This document shows, piece by piece, positions 22,990-34,089 of a stretch of 64,000 nt of DNA (positions within the stretch are counted from its first letter, which is position 1; each line of letters starts with the position of its first letter). The position numbers were made by a program, and so were the translations under genes. Origin of the DNA: Phocoena phocoena (lineage: Eukaryota; Chordata; Mammalia; Artiodactyla; Phocoenidae); NCBI RefSeq assembly GCF_963924675.1, contig NC_089224.1, forward strand, positions 61,427,464 through 61,491,463, given 5' to 3'. Under the pieces are notes generated by a model, which was given only the letters and a program-made list of their open reading frames with translations, searched no databases and was not told where the DNA came from.

Positions 22990-24335
22990 GCAATATATGG
23001 CTTACAAATAACTCCTCCAGGTAACTCTGATGTTCAGCTAGGATTTTAACTACTGGCCAAGAATTATATAATATGCGACATATAAATGTAATAATGTGTA
23101 AATATGTAGTATGTAACCTACCCATGTCTCTAAGAAATTAAGGATTTCACCTATGCAGATAGAGCACCAGAAAGCTAGATACAGGGTAGTTGCATTAATA
23201 TGAATGATACATTTCTGGAAACCTCACTTATTTCTAATAATTCAAGACCTGACAAGGGATGGTGGGTCTTTTGCCAGTTAATTTGCCACCTCCTAATTAA
23301 AATAACAAAAACATTAGTTTATAATGTATTCAGTCACTTGGAAGGGATATAGATTATTTCAAAATATATACATACAGACATTATTAATGTTTTATACCAC
23401 ATCAAGTTAGTGAACTTCATAATCACATTAAATGCAGCCGTATCTCTCTTGAACTACATTTGATTAACCTCCTCAAACAAAACTTCACAGAAAAAAAATT
23501 TTGATGTGATTCATTGGGTTTTTATTGAGAGTTGATCAAGTAACACCCACTTGAAGAACACTTCTGCTTTTTCTCTGAAACTGTTAGAAGACATTGTGAC
23601 CGTTGGGTTCCTTGATGCCACTCGTGTAAATCATAACTTCCCCATTTAAATTTTGTACCAGAAAAGGTTTTTAAGAACTGTAGACTTCATTTTATCAGAT
23701 AGGAGTTGCTGCCAAGAACCCGGGGGTTGAATTTGATGTTCTACCATAGTATATGGCAAATTTCCTAACAAATTTTGGAATGATCTAGCCTTGGGAGAGG
23801 AGAAAGGAAAAGCAAGTATCACCTGTTTATAAAATTTGCACAGCGTAATTTTTTAAAAAGCAAGCAAAACAATCTTCTACTGAATAACAACTTCTACAAT
23901 TCCTGATTTTAATTAAAATTTGGCTTCCTGTGCAAGGTAAAACATCTGAATGGATAGTAATGAGGCTCCTTTCTTTGAGGGGATCTTAGGGATAGACAAG
24001 ACGATGAGAATGTCCCCACCTTTAATGGAGTGATGCTTGAGTGGGTTGGCTAATGAGTGCACACCTTAAATGGCTAAACAGAAATAGTGAGGGGATACAC
24101 TAGGAGCTGAGTGTCGGTCTTGAAAAAAACTAATATGTTTGACTCATTCTTCCCATATGTAGGATGCCTTGGGAACCGACAAAATCCTTTTGAGTTTTCG
24201 AAGTCTTTCTCTTGGTAGGGACCCTGCACAGACCCATCTAAGAGAAATGACTAATCTGCATCTGGCAGAATATTTCAAAGGATAAGGGAAACCTGCTTGG
24301 ACTAGGGTGGAAAAATAATGTGGTTTATAATAACT
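22990..24335. other. No recognised feature
   Basis: AT-rich sequence of 1.3 kb without recognised repeats or coding frames. Confidence 0.35.
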
Positions 24336-24337
24336 GC

Positions 24338-24437
24338 TGACTGTAAGGTGGTGCAGCTACTTTGAAAAACAGTCTGGCAGTTCCTCAAAAGGTTAAACAT
24401 AGAGTAACAATATCACTCACCAATCCCACTCCTAGAT
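24338..24437 (+). mobile_element. Short L1 ORF2 fragment
   Basis: One hundred bases match L1 ORF2 near its 3' end: 'gcagctactttgaaaaacag', 'tctggcagttcctcaaaag' and 'ccaatcccactcctagatg'. Both sides are truncated. Confidence 0.75.
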
Positions 24438-24439
24438 GT

Positions 24440-24885
24440 TAGTTTCCTATTTGTCCACCTCACAGGGTAACTTCAATTAAGCCAGTGGATGAATTAGGGA
24501 AGAGAGGTAAATTGTTTTTCATTCTTAAATCAAGGTCATCTGGAATAAACAATAATTATATTGGACTCTGTGTTTATTGTCTCTACTTCCTTCTGCTTTA
24601 TACATACTTCTCTACGTTTATATTATACACTCAACTTTATTACTAAATATTTTACCTGATTGAAAATAACTATCTAGTGTTGATTATTAAAAATATATAA
24701 AAACGCTACAAGCCTAGTACCCAAAGACAGCCACTGTTAATGTTTCGCTGCTTTCTGCTTCTTCTCAGGATATATTTACATACATTTGTATACATTTATG
24801 AAAGTGGGATCAAACATTTCGCAATTGCCCTAATCTAATTTTCTCAATATCATGAAATATTCTACAATATCATTCTCATTACTAA
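24440..24885. other. No recognised feature
   Basis: AT-rich. The stretch around 24700-24860 has the look of an old repeat that I could not name. Confidence 0.3.
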
Positions 24886-24889
24886 CAAA

Positions 24890-25320
24890 TATTATCTCAC
24901 ATAGGCATGCATGCCATATGCTTTTTGAACTAGCTGTCCCTGAGAAATAGATTCTAAGAAAGATTTGTATTGTGTGCAATAATTGTATTGGTGAGTGGCC
25001 TTGGAACCAACCCTTATATGGGCGAGTAAAGGAAGTAGGTTTGGGTTGAGGGAAGAGTAGAACGACAGTGAAGTTGCAGAAAAAACCTGGGCGGCTCTGG
25101 AGCTGGGGTGGCCCTTCAGAGTTGTTCTTCCTTGAGGCAGAGGGGCTGAGTCTTCAAATACTCTTATCATCCAGTAATTGAGCGGGAACTGTGCCCCAGG
25201 AGTAGGTGTGACTTTGGGCGAAACTGCTCTTTTCAGCTTAGGGTAATTGACAGATAGAAATTCAGCTGAGAGCCATGAGTTTTCAATGCTACCAGCCACT
25301 GATTCCTCAGTCCTGAGGGG
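24890..25320 (-). mobile_element. Probable LTR of the adjacent ERV
   Basis: This GC-richer block starts with 'tccctgagaaatagattc' and 'aataattgtattggtgagtg', which resembles class III ERV LTRs (LTR16-like) in antisense. Its position at the low-coordinate side of a minus-strand ERV internal region fits a 3' LTR. The 135-codon minus frame at 24892-25299 is a by-product. Family assignment is inference. Confidence 0.45.
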
Positions 25321-26079
25321 GGAATCTGGGTGACTTAAAATAGTATTTGCTAAAGTCTATCTCCTGTGACACTTGAATTCACTTTTATCTTTTATTAAGT
25401 GCTCATTGTATCCTTCCTCTACTATTTAATCTAGATTCCACTCACGCTTGGCTAACATCTCTGCTGATCTAGGTGGCTTAACATGGTAGGGTGACCCAGA
25501 TCCTCAACCCTCATGGGTCTGAGCCCAGCCCTCATGACTTTCTCAGTCCATGGCTATTGTACTTGCCCAATCTTTGTCACAATTGGGCAGTGTAGTACAT
25601 CAAGAGATTTCCCAGTGGACTGGTGGGTACCAAACATAGTCCTCCTGGCCCTTATTGTGAAGGAACTGTTCTACCTCCACCTGATGCCAGGATGGTGACA
25701 CCTTTCTTTGTGTACTACTTTCATTGCTTTCTTCTTGTCATGAGGACCCCAAAGTGACAGTAGTAGTTTCAACTTAATATTTAATGGGAGTCTTGTTATG
25801 TCTTTTGATGGAACATTTCCCAATCTGGGGGGTAGAACATTTAGACCCACACTGTCTAGAGTTGTAGAGATGGGAAGCACAAATTCTACAGGTTGGTCAC
25901 TTGGAGGGATAGTTAGCAGGGATACTACTTCATTCTCTTAGGTCCCAGACCCATACATTCTACCTATTGGGAACATAGCATCATACAATAGACATTGTTT
26001 TAGGGTGTAACTAGGTACTAGAGCATAAGCCACCCATTCTTTTTTTTTTTTTAAGAATTATTTTGACTATGGAGATACT

Positions 26080-26376
26080 TTTTTAAATTTATTTATTTTA
26101 ATGTATTTATTTTTGGCTGTGTTGGGTCTTTGTCTCTGTGCATGGGCTTTCTCTAGTTGCAGCGAGCGGGGTCCACTCTTCATCGCGGCGTGCGGGCCCC
26201 TCGCCGTTGCAGCTTCTCTCGTTGTGGAGCACAGGCTCCAGACGTGCAGGCTCAGTAGTTGTGGCTCACGGGCCCAGTCGCCCCGTGGCATGTGGGATCC
26301 TCCTGGACCAGGGCTCGATCCCGTGTCCCCTACATTGGCAGGCGGACTCTCAACCACTGCGTCACCAGGGAAGCCC
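26080..26376 (-). mobile_element. CHR SINE, long form, antisense
   Basis: Long-form CHR SINE in antisense, ending with the standard 5' end at 26376. The A-tail side is irregular: a T-run at 26041-26052 and about 27 bases of unrelated-looking sequence separate the probable TSD (ccacccattctt at 26030-26042) from the body. The right copy after 26376 (cacccccgattctt) matches it only with a small indel. Several CpG sites survive. Confidence 0.9.
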
Positions 26377-27592
26377 ACCCCCGATTCTTGTAGAGTCTCA
26401 TATCCAAGCTGGTACCTCCATTATACTTTCAAAAGGCTGTTCTATCACTCTTTCCATCACTGTCAACTTCTGGATGGTGCAGTATGTGATCACGTCAGTG
26501 GATCTCAAGGTCCTATGTTCACTGCCCTATCTCTTTGTTGTCAGGTGGTCCCTTAGACCGATGCAGTGTTGTACAAGGTCCTATGTCAGTGGATCAGACG
26601 CTCTGTAAGCCTTTGAATAGCGGTGGTATCTGAGGTCCTGTGGTTGGCAAAGGCAAACCTATACCTGGAATATGTGTTGATTCCAGCCGAGATGAATTGC
26701 TTCCCCCTGCAGAGTGGAAGGAGTTCAGAGTGGTCAATTTGTCACCAAGTAGCTTTTTGATATCCTTGAGGATTATGCTATATGAGGACTTAGCATTGAT
26801 CTCTGTTTCTGGGATGTTTGGCAATGAAAGTAGCTAGATTAGCCTTGGTGAGTGGAAGTCATGCTGTTGAGTCCATGCATAACCTCCATCCTTGCCACTG
26901 TGGCTTCTCTGTTTACGTGACCATTATATCAGCACTGAGATGGCTGATGACAGAGGCTAGCTGACAGCAATTTTCCATACCATTCTGTAATTTTGGTTGT
27001 TTAGTGCCTCTTCTATGAAGGATGATGAAGGGAAGGATACACTAGAGAACATTAACCTGTGATACATTCCCTGTGTACCCGTGTGCCTCATTCCCACAGG
27101 CCCCCACATACAGCTTCCCCAAACACCCTTGTCACCAGTCTTTTAATTTTTCTTTTTCCAGGTTTCTGACCAACCAGCTCAATCATTTTCCTCTGCTCAT
27201 ACTTGACTTTGATCCACCATTCTTTCCATGCAAGATGGATGACCAGATGCAGTGCCTGAAGGTCTGCCCATTGGAAGGATTTTCCTTCACAGCTTTCTTT
27301 TGGAGACACCATTGAGTGAGGCTGTAGTGCAACAGCAGTCCATTTTCAGCTTGCACTTCGTATCGGGATGACCTGTCTCTGAATCATCTTTTGGGCTTTT
27401 TCCTTCTCCATGAGCTCATTATCAGGGCCCCCTCATGTGGCCGTAGGTTCATGCTGAGGGAGATGTGCAATGCAGCTTACTTGTGCCTTCCATCTCACTT
27501 ATGCTTGGTGCTGGTTTGCCACTTTCATCTTATGATAGTTTGCTGCTGCAGCCACCCCAAGGGAAGGGCTCGGCTGACAGCCATCAGCTGCC

Positions 27593-27615
27593 AATCCTCC
27601 AGCAGCTGGAGGATT
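27593..27615. repeat. 10-bp palindrome with 3-nt loop
   Basis: aatcctccag (27593-27602) and ctggaggatt (27606-27615) pair perfectly around 'cag'. It lies inside the ERV remnant. Confidence 0.9.
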
Positions 27616-27814
27616 AAATGCCCCAGCTCCTTCCCAAAGAAGGAACTTCAGTTCTCTGATGCTGAGAATTTCATGTTCCTTGTTTTTTGGTTGCTTTTTA
27701 TTTTGCTATTTTAAACAGTACAACCTTGAAAGTTCTTTTTGTAAGTGGATAGTTTATAAAATTAGAAAGCTATAAACCAAAAATGGAGAAGTAATAAGAT
27801 GATGAGAAATGAAA

Positions 27815-27935
27815 CTAGGAGACTTGGGTTCTAGTCCTAGCTTTGCTATTATCTTTGAATTTTATATTTGACTAATCATTTCACTTCTCAGAGCCTTAAC
27901 TGCCTTATCTACATTATGAGACAGTTGAATGAGAC
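27815..27935 (-). mobile_element. MIR SINE fragment, antisense
   Basis: 'ctagtcctagctttgctatt', 'actaatcatttcacttctca' and 'gagccttaactgccttatc' follow the antisense MIR order. Diverged. Confidence 0.65.
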
Positions 27936-28119
27936 CAATTTTTTTCCAATCTAGAGTCTACTGAGAAAGTAATAAAAATTCAAGAGTTATTTCCAGTATT
28001 TTATAAAGTCTAATGAAAATAATTTATCTATCCTTGACAAGGTTGCAGAGGGATCAGGTTGTGGACACTGCACTGACAATTTAGGCAAGCAAGAGGGCAA
28101 TCAGATAAATACTGTAGAA

Positions 28120-28205
28120 TAAAAAAAAATCCTAGAACATCATTGCATGATAGATATTTCCAAGGTCATCTGGTCCAACTCACAAACGGACGCACAAATC
28201 CCTCA
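28120..28205 (+). mobile_element. Ancient SINE-like fragment
   Basis: 'cctagaacatcattgcatga' and 'aaggtcatctggtccaactc' match the start of a common mammalian repeat that also occurs near 55880. Probably MIR-related. Family not certain. Confidence 0.4.
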
Positions 28206-28930
28206 TTTTAATTGTAAACTTTTCTTTGAGCTTTTCCAGTATCATAAGTGGACCTTTTCCATTTCAGGGGCCTCTAACGATTACAACATCTAGAGGTACT
28301 TTCTCCTGTCAGTAGTTGCTCTCTTTCTTTCCTCATTTCATGTTCACACATCAGTTTATTCTAATTGAGCTTTGGGATCCACCATTCCACTGGGACTGAC
28401 AAATCCAATGGTCTCTGATTTGTTCTTATCTTAATTCATTTCTCAGCAGCATTCAACACATTTGACCACTCCCTCCTCCTTGAAATGATTTCTTCTCTTG
28501 GCCTCCTGGTTAGTATTTCTGTTGCTTTTCCTCCTAACTCACTGATTGATACTTCTCAGTCTTGTATTCTGGCTTCTCCTCTTCCTCTACCCAATCTCTA
28601 AATGTTAGAGTACCCATTTGCTCTGTAACTTGGCCCTATTCTTTCAAGTAGTATCACTAATTTTCATGGCTTCAGGTAGTCTAAGCTTTCAAATCAATAT
28701 CTTCCATTTGTCACCTCTCCTCCGAAACTTAGATTCAAATATCCAGCTTCATACGTCTCCGCTCTTCTTGAATGGCTAATAGGCATCTAAAGCTTAATTT
28801 GTCTACAAAAAGAACTTTTTATTTCTCTACCCAAATCCATTCCTTCCCCAAGATTGCAAATATCAGAAAATGGCACTTCTACTAATTTTCTCAGGCCAGA
28901 AACTTAGAAGAGCTCCATAATTTAGCACTT

Positions 28931-28947
28931 GCCCTCCCTCCCTCCCT

Positions 28948-29014
<67 letters not shown>

Positions 29015-29018
29015 CCCC
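28931..29018. repeat. (CCCT)n(TC)n microsatellite
   Basis: Several CCCT units pass into more than 25 TC units and end in a C-run. The array sits where L2 normally has a pyrimidine-rich coding stretch, so it appears to have expanded from L2 sequence. Its minus-strand translation gives a meaningless RE-repeat frame. Confidence 0.97.
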
Positions 29019-29694
29019 CAATCTAACCACAAGTTCTCCCACCTCTAATTCCCAAAATTTCCCCAAAAATGACTATTTTTCTGTCCATTACTACTACTTC
29101 CCTCTAAGTCATTTCCATTTCTTGTCTGGAATATTGCCATAACATTCCAGTTGGTCTCCTTGTGTGCACTCTTGCTTTCTATGACCTAAACGCCATGTAA
29201 CAGCAAGAGCAATTTATTTAAAACATAATCAGATCATGTCAGATCATGTCACTCCTCTGTTTAAAACCCACCAAATGCCTGGCTTCTGATCTCAGTCAAA
29301 GTCTCAATTTTCTTACCTTGTCCTACCATGTCATAAATGACCTGGATTCTGCATCTCTGAACTTCCCATAAATATTAGCTATCCTGACCAAGTTCAGCCA
29401 AGCTGGCCTTCCCTCTGCCCTTGGGATCTTTGTACTAGCTGCTCCCTCTCCTTGGAATGATTTTCTTTCTTGCTCCTCACAGTTCTGAATGCTTATTGTC
29501 ATTTGTGTCTCATTTGAGATGTCAGCTCCTTAGGGAAGCCTCCCTGGACACCCAATACAAAGTAGACATCTAGTCTTGCCCTATCTTTATGTCCTATTTG
29601 ATTCTTTTCTAACACTTATCACTGTCTGGAATTTTTCTTGTTTATTCGTTGTGTTTCCTCACTAGAAGGTAAGCTCTATGAGTGCGCTGACATT

Positions 29695-29736
29695 GTCTAC
29701 CTTGTTCCTGTTCCTGTCTACCTTGTTCCTGTTCTT
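29695..29736. repeat. 21-bp tandem duplication
   Basis: Two 21-base units (29695-29715 and 29716-29736) begin gtctaccttgttcctg and differ at one position. They lie at the 3' end of the L2 copy. Confidence 0.9.
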
Positions 29737-29744
29737 ATAGACAA

Positions 29745-30390
29745 TTGTTAACTGCTTTCCAGCTCTTTCCTTTGTCAAATAAAAGGCTTCTATTTCTAAA
29801 ATTTGTCATTTGGGAGAAGGTCTAAGGCAGAGCGCACAGGGGACATAAAATGTCAATTGCCAAGAGATATAATAAAATTTATTTTATGATAGAAGCATTT
29901 TCATTTGTATATACATGTTTTCCTTATTTCAGGTAATCCACAGGTACTATAATTCATTCCAATGAGCCACCTCTGCTCATAGTAAAGTGAGAGGTAACTT
30001 TCATAGAAATTTTAATAGGATATTCTCAACAGGTTTTATTGTCCTGCCTCTTTATACAAAGCTCAAGAAGTTTGCCCAGGCCTGAGAAATTACTTATCCT
30101 CTTGACAATCCAATTTTTAAAAATCAAATAGTAATCAGTTTGTTTGATTTTGCTGAGGTATGGGACCTCACTAGATAGTTGAAGATATCCTAACTTTAGT
30201 AATTAGGATCCATTTTTCTTCAGCCAGATTTATTCCATGATAAGCACAAGGAAACTCAAATTCTCAAACCTGACCATTGCCATTCTTTCCTTCCCCATCA
30301 CTCTCTTTCCTGACTGAACCGTCATCAAAAGTCTAATCATTAGTTTACATTATCCAACAAGAAGAAAATTTCTATTGTGTGTTATTAGTA
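29745..30390. other. No recognised feature
   Basis: AT-rich sequence between L2 and MIR. No family recognised. Confidence 0.35.
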
Positions 30391-30475
30391 ACTAGAATGT
30401 ATCAAGTACTTGACATGCACCAGCGAACATTGTCTGTGTTTCATTCCTTTAATCCTAATGATGTGCGTACTATTA

Positions 30476-30652
30476 CAGCTGACCCTTGAACAATGTGGTG
30501 GTTAATCCACATTTAACTTACAGTGGCTCTCCTCCACATCCGCAGATTCAACCAGCCACAGACCACCTACTACTGTAGTATTTACAGATGAAAAAAATCC
30601 AAGTACAAGTGGACCCATGTGGTGCAAACCCAAGTTGTTCAAGGGTCGGCTG
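30476..30652. mobile_element. Tigger-like palindromic DNA element
   Basis: A 177-bp element with 18-bp terminal inverted repeats: cagctgacccttgaacaa (30476-30493) pairs with ttgttcaagggtcggctg (30635-30652) with one mismatch. TA dinucleotides flank both ends, as for Tc1/mariner-class insertions. It is non-autonomous. The family is probably a Tigger derivative. Confidence 0.85.
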
Positions 30653-30716
30653 TATCTTGACCATTATACAGATGGGAAGACTATTGCACAGAGCAGTTAA
30701 GTAACCTGAGTAAGTT

Positions 30717-31273
30717 TTTCTTTTTAAATTTTTATTGGAGTATAGTTGATTTACAATGTTGTGTTAGTTTCAGGTGTACAGCAAAGTGAATCAGTTATAC
30801 ATATACACATATCCACTCATTTTTAGATTCTTTTCCCATATAGGCCATTACAGAGTATTGACTAGAGTTCCCCATGCTGTACAGTAGGTCCTTATTAGTT
30901 ATCTATTTTATATGTAGTAGTGTGTATATGTCAATCCCAATCTCCCAACTAATCCCTCCCCCCCCATTTCCCCTCTGGTAACCATAAGTTTGTTTTCTAC
31001 ATCTGTGACTCTATTTCTGTTTTGTAATTAAGTTCATTTGCACCTTTTTTTTTTTTTAGATTCCACATATAAGCAATATCGTATGATGTTTGTCTTTCTC
31101 TGTCTTACTTACTTTGCTCAGTATGATGATCTCTGGGTCCATCCATGTTGCTACAAATGGCATGATTTCATTCTTTTTAATGACTGAGTAATATTCCGCT
31201 GTATATATATACTACATCTTCTTTATCCACTCCTCTGTTGATGGACATTTAGGTTGCTTCTATGTCAACAACT
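30717..31273 (-). mobile_element. 5'-truncated L1, antisense
   Basis: L1 3' UTR and the last codons of ORF2 on the minus strand: T-rich start, 'attggagtatagttgattta', 'catgctgtacagtaggtcct', and 'gactgagtaatattccgctg' near the ORF2 end. A probable TSD agtaagtt lies at 30709-30716 and 31274-31281. It sits inside a MIR. Confidence 0.9.
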
Positions 31274-31359
31274 AGTAAGTTGTGGAACTGGGCTATATAT
31301 ATCCAGGCAGTCTACCTCTAGAACCTGTGCTTTCAGCCACCACACTACTCTGTAAAGTG

Positions 31360-31596
31360 ATAAAGATCTGATTTTTCCATTTGCTCTTACAACCTATTAT
31401 TACTCCAATCACTTTTACAGTTTGATAAATAGTGACTAATATCTTCTCCAGGAAAAAAATCCCAATTTCTTCAAGAGTGTCTCACATTACATGATTTCAA
31501 ATCTATTCATCACCCAGGTCACCTCTGGAAATACAGGGGTATTTCTATTCATCTTCTTAAAATGTCAGAACTAGGTATTCATCCGTGTGTGGGTTT

Positions 31597-31669
<73 letters not shown>

Positions 31670-32555
31670 TAGTTCCTTGGAGAGAGAGATAATTAGCTCC
31701 TTCTTACTATATATACAATTTTATGAACATAGTATCACATCACCTTAGCTTTTCTGCTAGCCACATCATACTCTTTACTCATATTTCTATCAAATGTATT
31801 TTTCACAAGATTCAAAGCTCCTTAGAGCTGCTATACATACTTCTCCAAACACCTACCAGGAACTAAATAAAAAGAAGCTTCAGCACAGCTGCCATAGTCT
31901 GAAAATGAGCTTCCCTTAACATCGAGGGACACATGCATATTCAAGCCTAAAATCATTTAAAATAGTTCACATGTGAAAAGATATTTTTAAAAAACTAAAA
32001 ATTTAATTTTTTAAACATTAAAGTAATAAATCAAGAAACATTTGCTACAAAAGCCACCTGAAGGCCTGCTTATAACACAGGTAAAGAAAATAATCAAAGC
32101 CCTCAGTAATTGAAGGCCTTCCAATATTACACTACACATGTAAGAGAGGAGAGGAAAATAAAGAGTGTATATATAAGAAAAAATGAGCATAAAATAGTTT
32201 GACTTTTCTGAAATCTTTCTCCCTCTCCTGCTTCAAATTCTCACAATTACTAAACTTGCTGTTTTCTTGTTATCTAATATTTTCCCCTGTGTTACTTTCT
32301 GGACTTAACTCTTAGCACTGTTTTTCTACCTGTTTTGGGGGACTTTCCATGAAGAGTCAGTTCAGTGATTGAATCTTAAGCTTCCTTACTTGAACTTTTT
32401 GCTTTGGTGAGATCCCTTTTCCTGGGGCTGTGATACCATGGCTCTGGCCCATGAGGAGAAGCTATTCATGAACTGTTGTTAGCTCTTCTGTTTTTCTCCA
32501 TGTATTATTGGGTAGATTTTAAAAAACCTAAGTGAGAGATTTTATATTTAGTCCT
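31360..32555. other. Unassigned sequence with one microsatellite
   Basis: Apart from the TA/GA array at 31600-31665 I recognise no repeat family or gene. Confidence 0.35.
31600..31704. repeat. (TA)n(GA)n microsatellite with duplicated flank
   Basis: A TA array (31600-31634) passes directly into a GA array (31635-31665). The right flank is duplicated: agagagagatgattagttcc is followed by a diverged copy agagagagataattagctcc starting at 31681. Confidence 0.95.
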
Positions 32556-32559
32556 AATA

Positions 32560-33990
32560 TACTGCCTCTTGTTTTACTGAACCTGTGCTAAGATATTTGG
32601 GGAGTCCAATTCTGTCATCAGATACTAGCCAATCAGAGTTCAGGTCATCCACATATTTTGATATGATGCCATTTATTTATTTAGCCAAGTTCATAAAAAT
32701 GTCAACCAACAATAGGTCAAGGATGGGATTCTGGAATAAGATCACTGGAGATTTCTATCTTAATATACAATGACACATTAATCAATGCTCTTTGAAAATG
32801 ATCATTCTATCATTTATGGATCACCCCAAGTGCACCATCAGCTAGTTCATCCTTTTCTATCTTGTCGCCATTAACATAATCCAGGTGTACCATTTCAATA
32901 GCATTCTTGGGATATACTCATCTTGTACTCTTTAGTGGCATTATAGCACTGCCTATAACGTGACTACCTATGCTTAAATTCTTGTTCCCTAGTTTTAGCT
33001 TTGTGATCTTGAGCTATTTACTGCTCTAAACCTCTGTTACTTCATCCATAAAATGAGGGGAAATGATACTTAAGATCAAATTTTAAAATGTATATAAAGC
33101 ATTTAACTGAGAGCCTAATATCAAATAAGTGCTGAAGAAATATTAACTCTTCTTAACAGTGGTAGTCAACCTATCCAAAAAGAAAATAAAGATAGTCTGA
33201 TACAGCTTAATCTTAATGAGCCCATGCTGGGTCTTAGTGAATACCATTTCCCTTTATGTAAGAATTTACATGCTCTCATTTTATGCTGTTTTAAAACCCA
33301 TCCATTTTAATAATCCATTCTATAATTTTGCTCAGGGATTAATGTCAGGTTCACCGATCCATAATTGCAGAATTTACTATTTGCCCTTATGGGAAATAGG
33401 GACTGCATTTGCTTCTCCAGTCCTGTGACACCTCTCCCCTTCTCCACTATTCCTCAGAGGTAACGGTTGCTGGTTTGGAAGTTTCATCTCCTAGTTCTCA
33501 GCAGCCCTGCAGTAAAGTTCACCTCAGCTGGGGCACTTGATGTTCTCAATATCCCCACCTATCTTTGACATCATTTCCCTCTTAAACTAGTTTGTTCTAC
33601 CCTCTTCAGTCTGAAGATCATTGTCTTTGATGCAGAAGACAGGCAGAACAGGAACGCAGTGGTCCTGCTTCCTTTTTGTCGTCTGTTATCACCATCTGTC
33701 TCAAGCAGAGGGCCTTCCCCTTCCTGTTTGTTCCTCTTGCTCAATAGTATAACTTTAAATTTTCTCCTCTTTTCGCCTCATTATTTTATACAAAGTTTAT
33801 CGCCCTGAGAGTTTATGCCTTAATTCATTTTTAAAGACCCATACACATAGTTTAAATTCACTGCTGGTGATCCAAAAAGCTCTTTATGCTTTTTGTTTGT
33901 CTTTTCAAAATATAAGCTCTGACATTTCCAGTCTAAAATGACATTTGAAGTAGTTTCTCCCTAAAATATCTTTTAAGACTCCAATTAAAA
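32560..33990 (-). mobile_element. CR1/L3-like LINE, antisense
   Basis: The stretch reads in antisense like an ancient CR1-superfamily LINE. The block around 33215-33235 ('atgagcccatgctgggtctt') corresponds to the SQHGF region of CR1 reverse transcriptase, and blocks at 33300-33440 follow in the expected order. A MIR splits it at about 32950-33165. No frame is open. The copy is unusually easy to recognise for such an old family. Confidence 0.55.
32950..33165 (-). mobile_element. MIR SINE, antisense
   Basis: 'agctttgtgatcttgagcta', 'ctctgttacttcatccataa', 'aaatgaggggaaatgatac' and 'ataagtgctgaagaaatatt' give antisense MIR in full order. It is inserted in the CR1/L3-like LINE. Confidence 0.85.
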
Positions 33991-34089
33991 GCAAACATTC
34001 ATACACAATATGCGACTCTGGAGAAGTTTAAGGTCCTACTGTTTTTAAATGACCTGCCACCCATATCTCAGTTTTAAGTGAATTCAGAA

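Larger units (their letters stand above)
25325..27710 (-). pseudogene. ERVL-type provirus remnant (pol, antisense)
   Basis: Decayed internal region of a class III endogenous retrovirus on the minus strand. 27088-27312 resembles RNase H (SQWADLQALHLVIH and AWKEWW are recognisable), and 26594-26824 resembles the integrase core (a degraded THIPGIGLPLP). The remaining blocks have the expected order between and after these. Stops and frameshifts occur throughout, the 5' part (gag, protease, RT) and the 5' LTR are missing, and nothing here could be expressed as a retroviral protein. A CHR SINE interrupts it at 26080-26376. ERV3-16/HERV16 is the likeliest relative, but this needs a database comparison. 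Confidence 0.65.
28398..29740 (+). mobile_element. L2 LINE, RT region to 3' end
   Basis: A long L2 copy in sense. Around 28445 the reading is SAAFNTFDHSLLLE, the conserved LDLSAAFDTVDHSLLL region of L2 reverse transcriptase. The copy continues through the C-terminal part ('cagatcatgtcactcctctg' near 29242) to a 3' end near 29740 ('actagaaggtaagctctatg'). A microsatellite at 28931-29018 has grown inside it, and small tandem duplications lie at 29231-29250 and 29695-29736. All frames are broken. Confidence 0.85.
30395..31355 (+). mobile_element. MIR SINE split by two insertions
   Basis: One MIR in sense occupies 30395-30473, 30655-30708 and 31274-31355. Its central site is interrupted by a palindromic DNA element and its core by a 5'-truncated L1. 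Joining the outer parts restores MIR order: 'gtactatta' to 'ccattatacagatggg', then 'cagttaagtaacct' to 'ctagtaagttgtgg' and 'ggcagtctacctctagaac'. Confidence 0.75.

Noticed and set aside
24892..25299. Minus-strand frame of 135 codons
   Set aside because: It lies in the probable LTR, starts and ends without gene signals, and has no recognisable domain.
26101..26608. Overlapping plus-strand open frames of 151 and 156 codons
   Set aside because: They run through an antisense CHR SINE. The same 'SPADAGDTGSCPGPG'-type translations occur in every CHR copy in the window.
28863..29066. Frame with a long RE dipeptide repeat
   Set aside because: It is the translation of the TC microsatellite.
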